Origin: Spirosoma fluviale | Lineage (GTDB): Bacteria; Bacteroidota; Bacteroidia; Cytophagales; Spirosomataceae | Direction: 5' to 3' | NCBI GenBank assembly: GCA_945860325.1 | Contig: CAMARL010000098.1 | Location: 1-6,993, forward strand | Length of the DNA: 6,993 bases | Shown: positions 6,016 through 6,993 of the stretch, piece after piece | Layout of the letters: each line of letters starts with the position of its first letter | Position numbering within the stretch: the first letter of the stretch is position 1 | Made by a program: the position numbers and the translations under genes | The notes under the pieces: generated by a model | Database searches by the model: none | Seen by the model: only the letters and a program-made list of their open reading frames with translations | What the model was told of the DNA's origin: nothing

Positions 6016-6726
6016 ATGAATATATCGTACTTTGATACCTATGACGAATTAAGTCAAAAAGCTGCTGACATAATTGCTAACGACCTCAAGGTTAAAAAGG
6101 ACTTATTTTTTTGTGCGGCTACGGGTGGTTCGCCAACGGGCATGTACGCTCAAATGAGCAAAGTGAAAAAGTCTGAGCCAACTTTATTTGATGAAATGCA
6201 AGTAATGAAAATGGATGAATGGGGAATTATTCCATCCAGTCACCCTGATTCTTGCGAATCTTATTTACAAAAACATTTGTTGGCCCCTTTGTCCATTCCT
6301 CAAGACCGTTATTTAACCTTTGATCCCAATATATCTAATCTTTCGGCTGAATGTGCACGCGTCGAGCAAGAAATGGAGGCCATTGGTTCCATCGATATTT
6401 GTATTTTAGGATTAGGTAAAAATGGACATATCGCTTTTAATGAACCCGCAGATTATTTACAGCGAGGATTCCATAAGGCTGTTTTAGCGCCTAGCACTAC
6501 CCAACATGACCCCTCGTTAAATGAAGGAAAAGAACCTGCTTTCGGACTTTGCTTAGGTATGTCAGGGATTATGCAGTCAAAAAGAATTATTTTTTTAGTC
6601 ACAGGCAAAGGCAAACAAGAGGCGATCAAAATCATTTTAGAAAGAAAAATAACCACCCAGTGGCCTGCCTCATTCCTTTGGATGCATGGAAATGTAGACT
6701 GCCTGATTGACCGTAATAGTCTGTAA
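6016..6726 (+). CDS. Galactosamine/glucosamine-6-phosphate isomerase (deaminase), AgaI/NagB family
   Basis: The 236-aa product belongs to the NagB fold family, which converts an amino-sugar 6-phosphate to the keto-sugar phosphate and ammonia in the cytosol. ATGGSPTGMY (35-44) is the phosphate-binding loop. MDEW (66-69) supplies the catalytic Asp (D67, equivalent to D72 of E. coli NagB), and GKNGHIAFNEP (134-144) supplies H138 and E143. At the position of NagB D141 there is Asn (N136), as in AgaI and many non-enteric relatives. SCESYLQKHLLAPL (79-92), the TTQHD segment (161-165) and WPASFLWMHGNVDCLID (216-232) resemble E. coli AgaI more than NagB, so GalN-6-P is at least as likely a substrate as GlcN-6-P. 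The start at 6016 follows a good promoter; the open frame upstream reads as a non-homologous hydrophobic stretch. No nagA, kinase or transporter gene lies alongside. Confidence 0.82.
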   Translation: MNISYFDTYDELSQKAADIIANDLKVKKDLFFCAATGGSPTGMYAQMSKVKKSEPTLFDEMQVMKMDEWGIIPSSHPDSCESYLQKHLLAPLSIPQDRYLTFDPNISNLSAECARVEQEMEAIGSIDICILGLGKNGHIAFNEPADYLQRGFHKAVLAPSTTQHDPSLNEGKEPAFGLCLGMSGIMQSKRIIFLVTGKGKQEAIKIILERKITTQWPASFLWMHGNVDCLIDRNSL

Positions 6727-6746
6727 TTCGAAAAGGATTAATTGAA

Positions 6747-6993
6747 TTAATGTGACATTAAGGTTTCCCTGACCAGTTGCACATGATCTGTTTGAATCAA
6801 ATCAATTTTCAATTCCTTCGCTTTTGTATAGTTAGTCGTTTGATCAAAAGGTCCTAATAGATCTGAAAAAATCCGAATCCCTTTTGAATGAATTTCGTCA
6901 ACTAATTCTTTATTGAGCGCAGGCCAAGATACATCAAATGCGTAGGGTTCTAAATTTTGAACCTTCGCAGCTATTTCTTCCTTGTTTTTTAAG
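6747..6993 (-). CDS. C-terminal end of a probable glycerophosphodiester phosphodiesterase (GDPD), 5' part outside window
   Basis: Eighty-one codons enter from the right edge on the minus strand and end at TAA (6747-6749). The peptide reads like the last strands of the GDPD TIM barrel. AFDVSWPALNKELVDEIHSK (18-37) fits the penultimate beta-alpha unit. GIRIFSDLLG (38-47) fits the strand that in the family reads 'G..v..wt.n', and LKIDLIQTDHVQLVRE (61-76) fits the closing 'g.DgiiTD.P..l' motif. These enzymes hydrolyse glycerophosphodiesters to glycerol-3-phosphate and an alcohol. The catalytic His/Glu residues lie in the missing N-terminal part, so the assignment rests on the C-terminal motif alone. 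The gene converges on the isomerase gene with a 20-bp gap. Confidence 0.62.
   Translation of the reverse strand, partial: LKNKEEIAAKVQNLEPYAFDVSWPALNKELVDEIHSKGIRIFSDLLGPFDQTTNYTKAKELKIDLIQTDHVQLVRETLMSH

Noticed and set aside
6453..6656. Open frame of 67 codons on the minus strand inside the isomerase gene.
   Set aside because: It is antisense to conserved NagB/AgaI motifs and has no support of its own.
6738..6750. TTAATT-G-AATTAA inverted repeat between the isomerase and GDPD gene ends.
   Set aside because: Arms are only A/T and the one-base centre cannot form a hairpin loop; such patterns are expected by chance in AT-rich DNA, so it is not called as a terminator.
1..6993. A defence island, mobile element, CRISPR array or wholly new system.
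   Set aside because: No transposase, integrase, nuclease, toxin-antitoxin pair, direct-repeat array or terminal repeats were found; all full-length genes belong to recognisable families.

Overview
The window is AT-rich and bacterial. It most likely comes from a member of the Bacteroidota (Cytophagales or Flavobacteriales type). The evidence is a short secreted protein whose C-terminal part reads as a type IX secretion system (T9SS) type A sorting domain, upstream elements of the Bacteroidota form TAnnTTTG, start sites without Shine-Dalgarno sequences, and protein families common in that phylum. Genus cannot be told from the sequence alone.

Layout from left to right: (1) 1-569, minus, 5' part of an exported GH127/DUF1680-type glycoside hydrolase, cut by the window edge. 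(2) 570-707, a divergent intergenic region with a perfect 7-bp inverted repeat and a TAATTTTG element. (3) 708-2245, plus, two family-2 glycosyltransferases joined by a TAATG stop/start overlap. (4) 2300-2821, plus, a small exported T9SS cargo-like protein split by an in-frame TAA codon, leaving a 94-aa N-terminal product and an untranslated (or read-through) sorting domain. (5) 2823-5840, minus, a three-gene ABC export operon (lipoprotein membrane-fusion protein, LolC/MacB-like permease, LolD-like ATPase) with overlapping gene ends. (6) 6016-6726, plus, an AgaI/NagB-type amino-sugar-phosphate isomerase. (7) 6747-6993, minus, 3' end of a gene that looks like a glycerophosphodiester phosphodiesterase, cut by the window edge.

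The only clear functional units are the glycosyltransferase pair, probably building a surface glycan or lipopolysaccharide-type glycan, and the exporter, which is a split MacAB-like arrangement with no outer-membrane channel gene in view. The other genes are single transcription units in alternating orientation, typical chromosomal housekeeping/carbohydrate content. I see no tRNA, rRNA, CRISPR array, insertion sequence, phage gene or clear defence system. The most unusual item is the stop codon that separates the small secreted protein from its own T9SS sorting domain.
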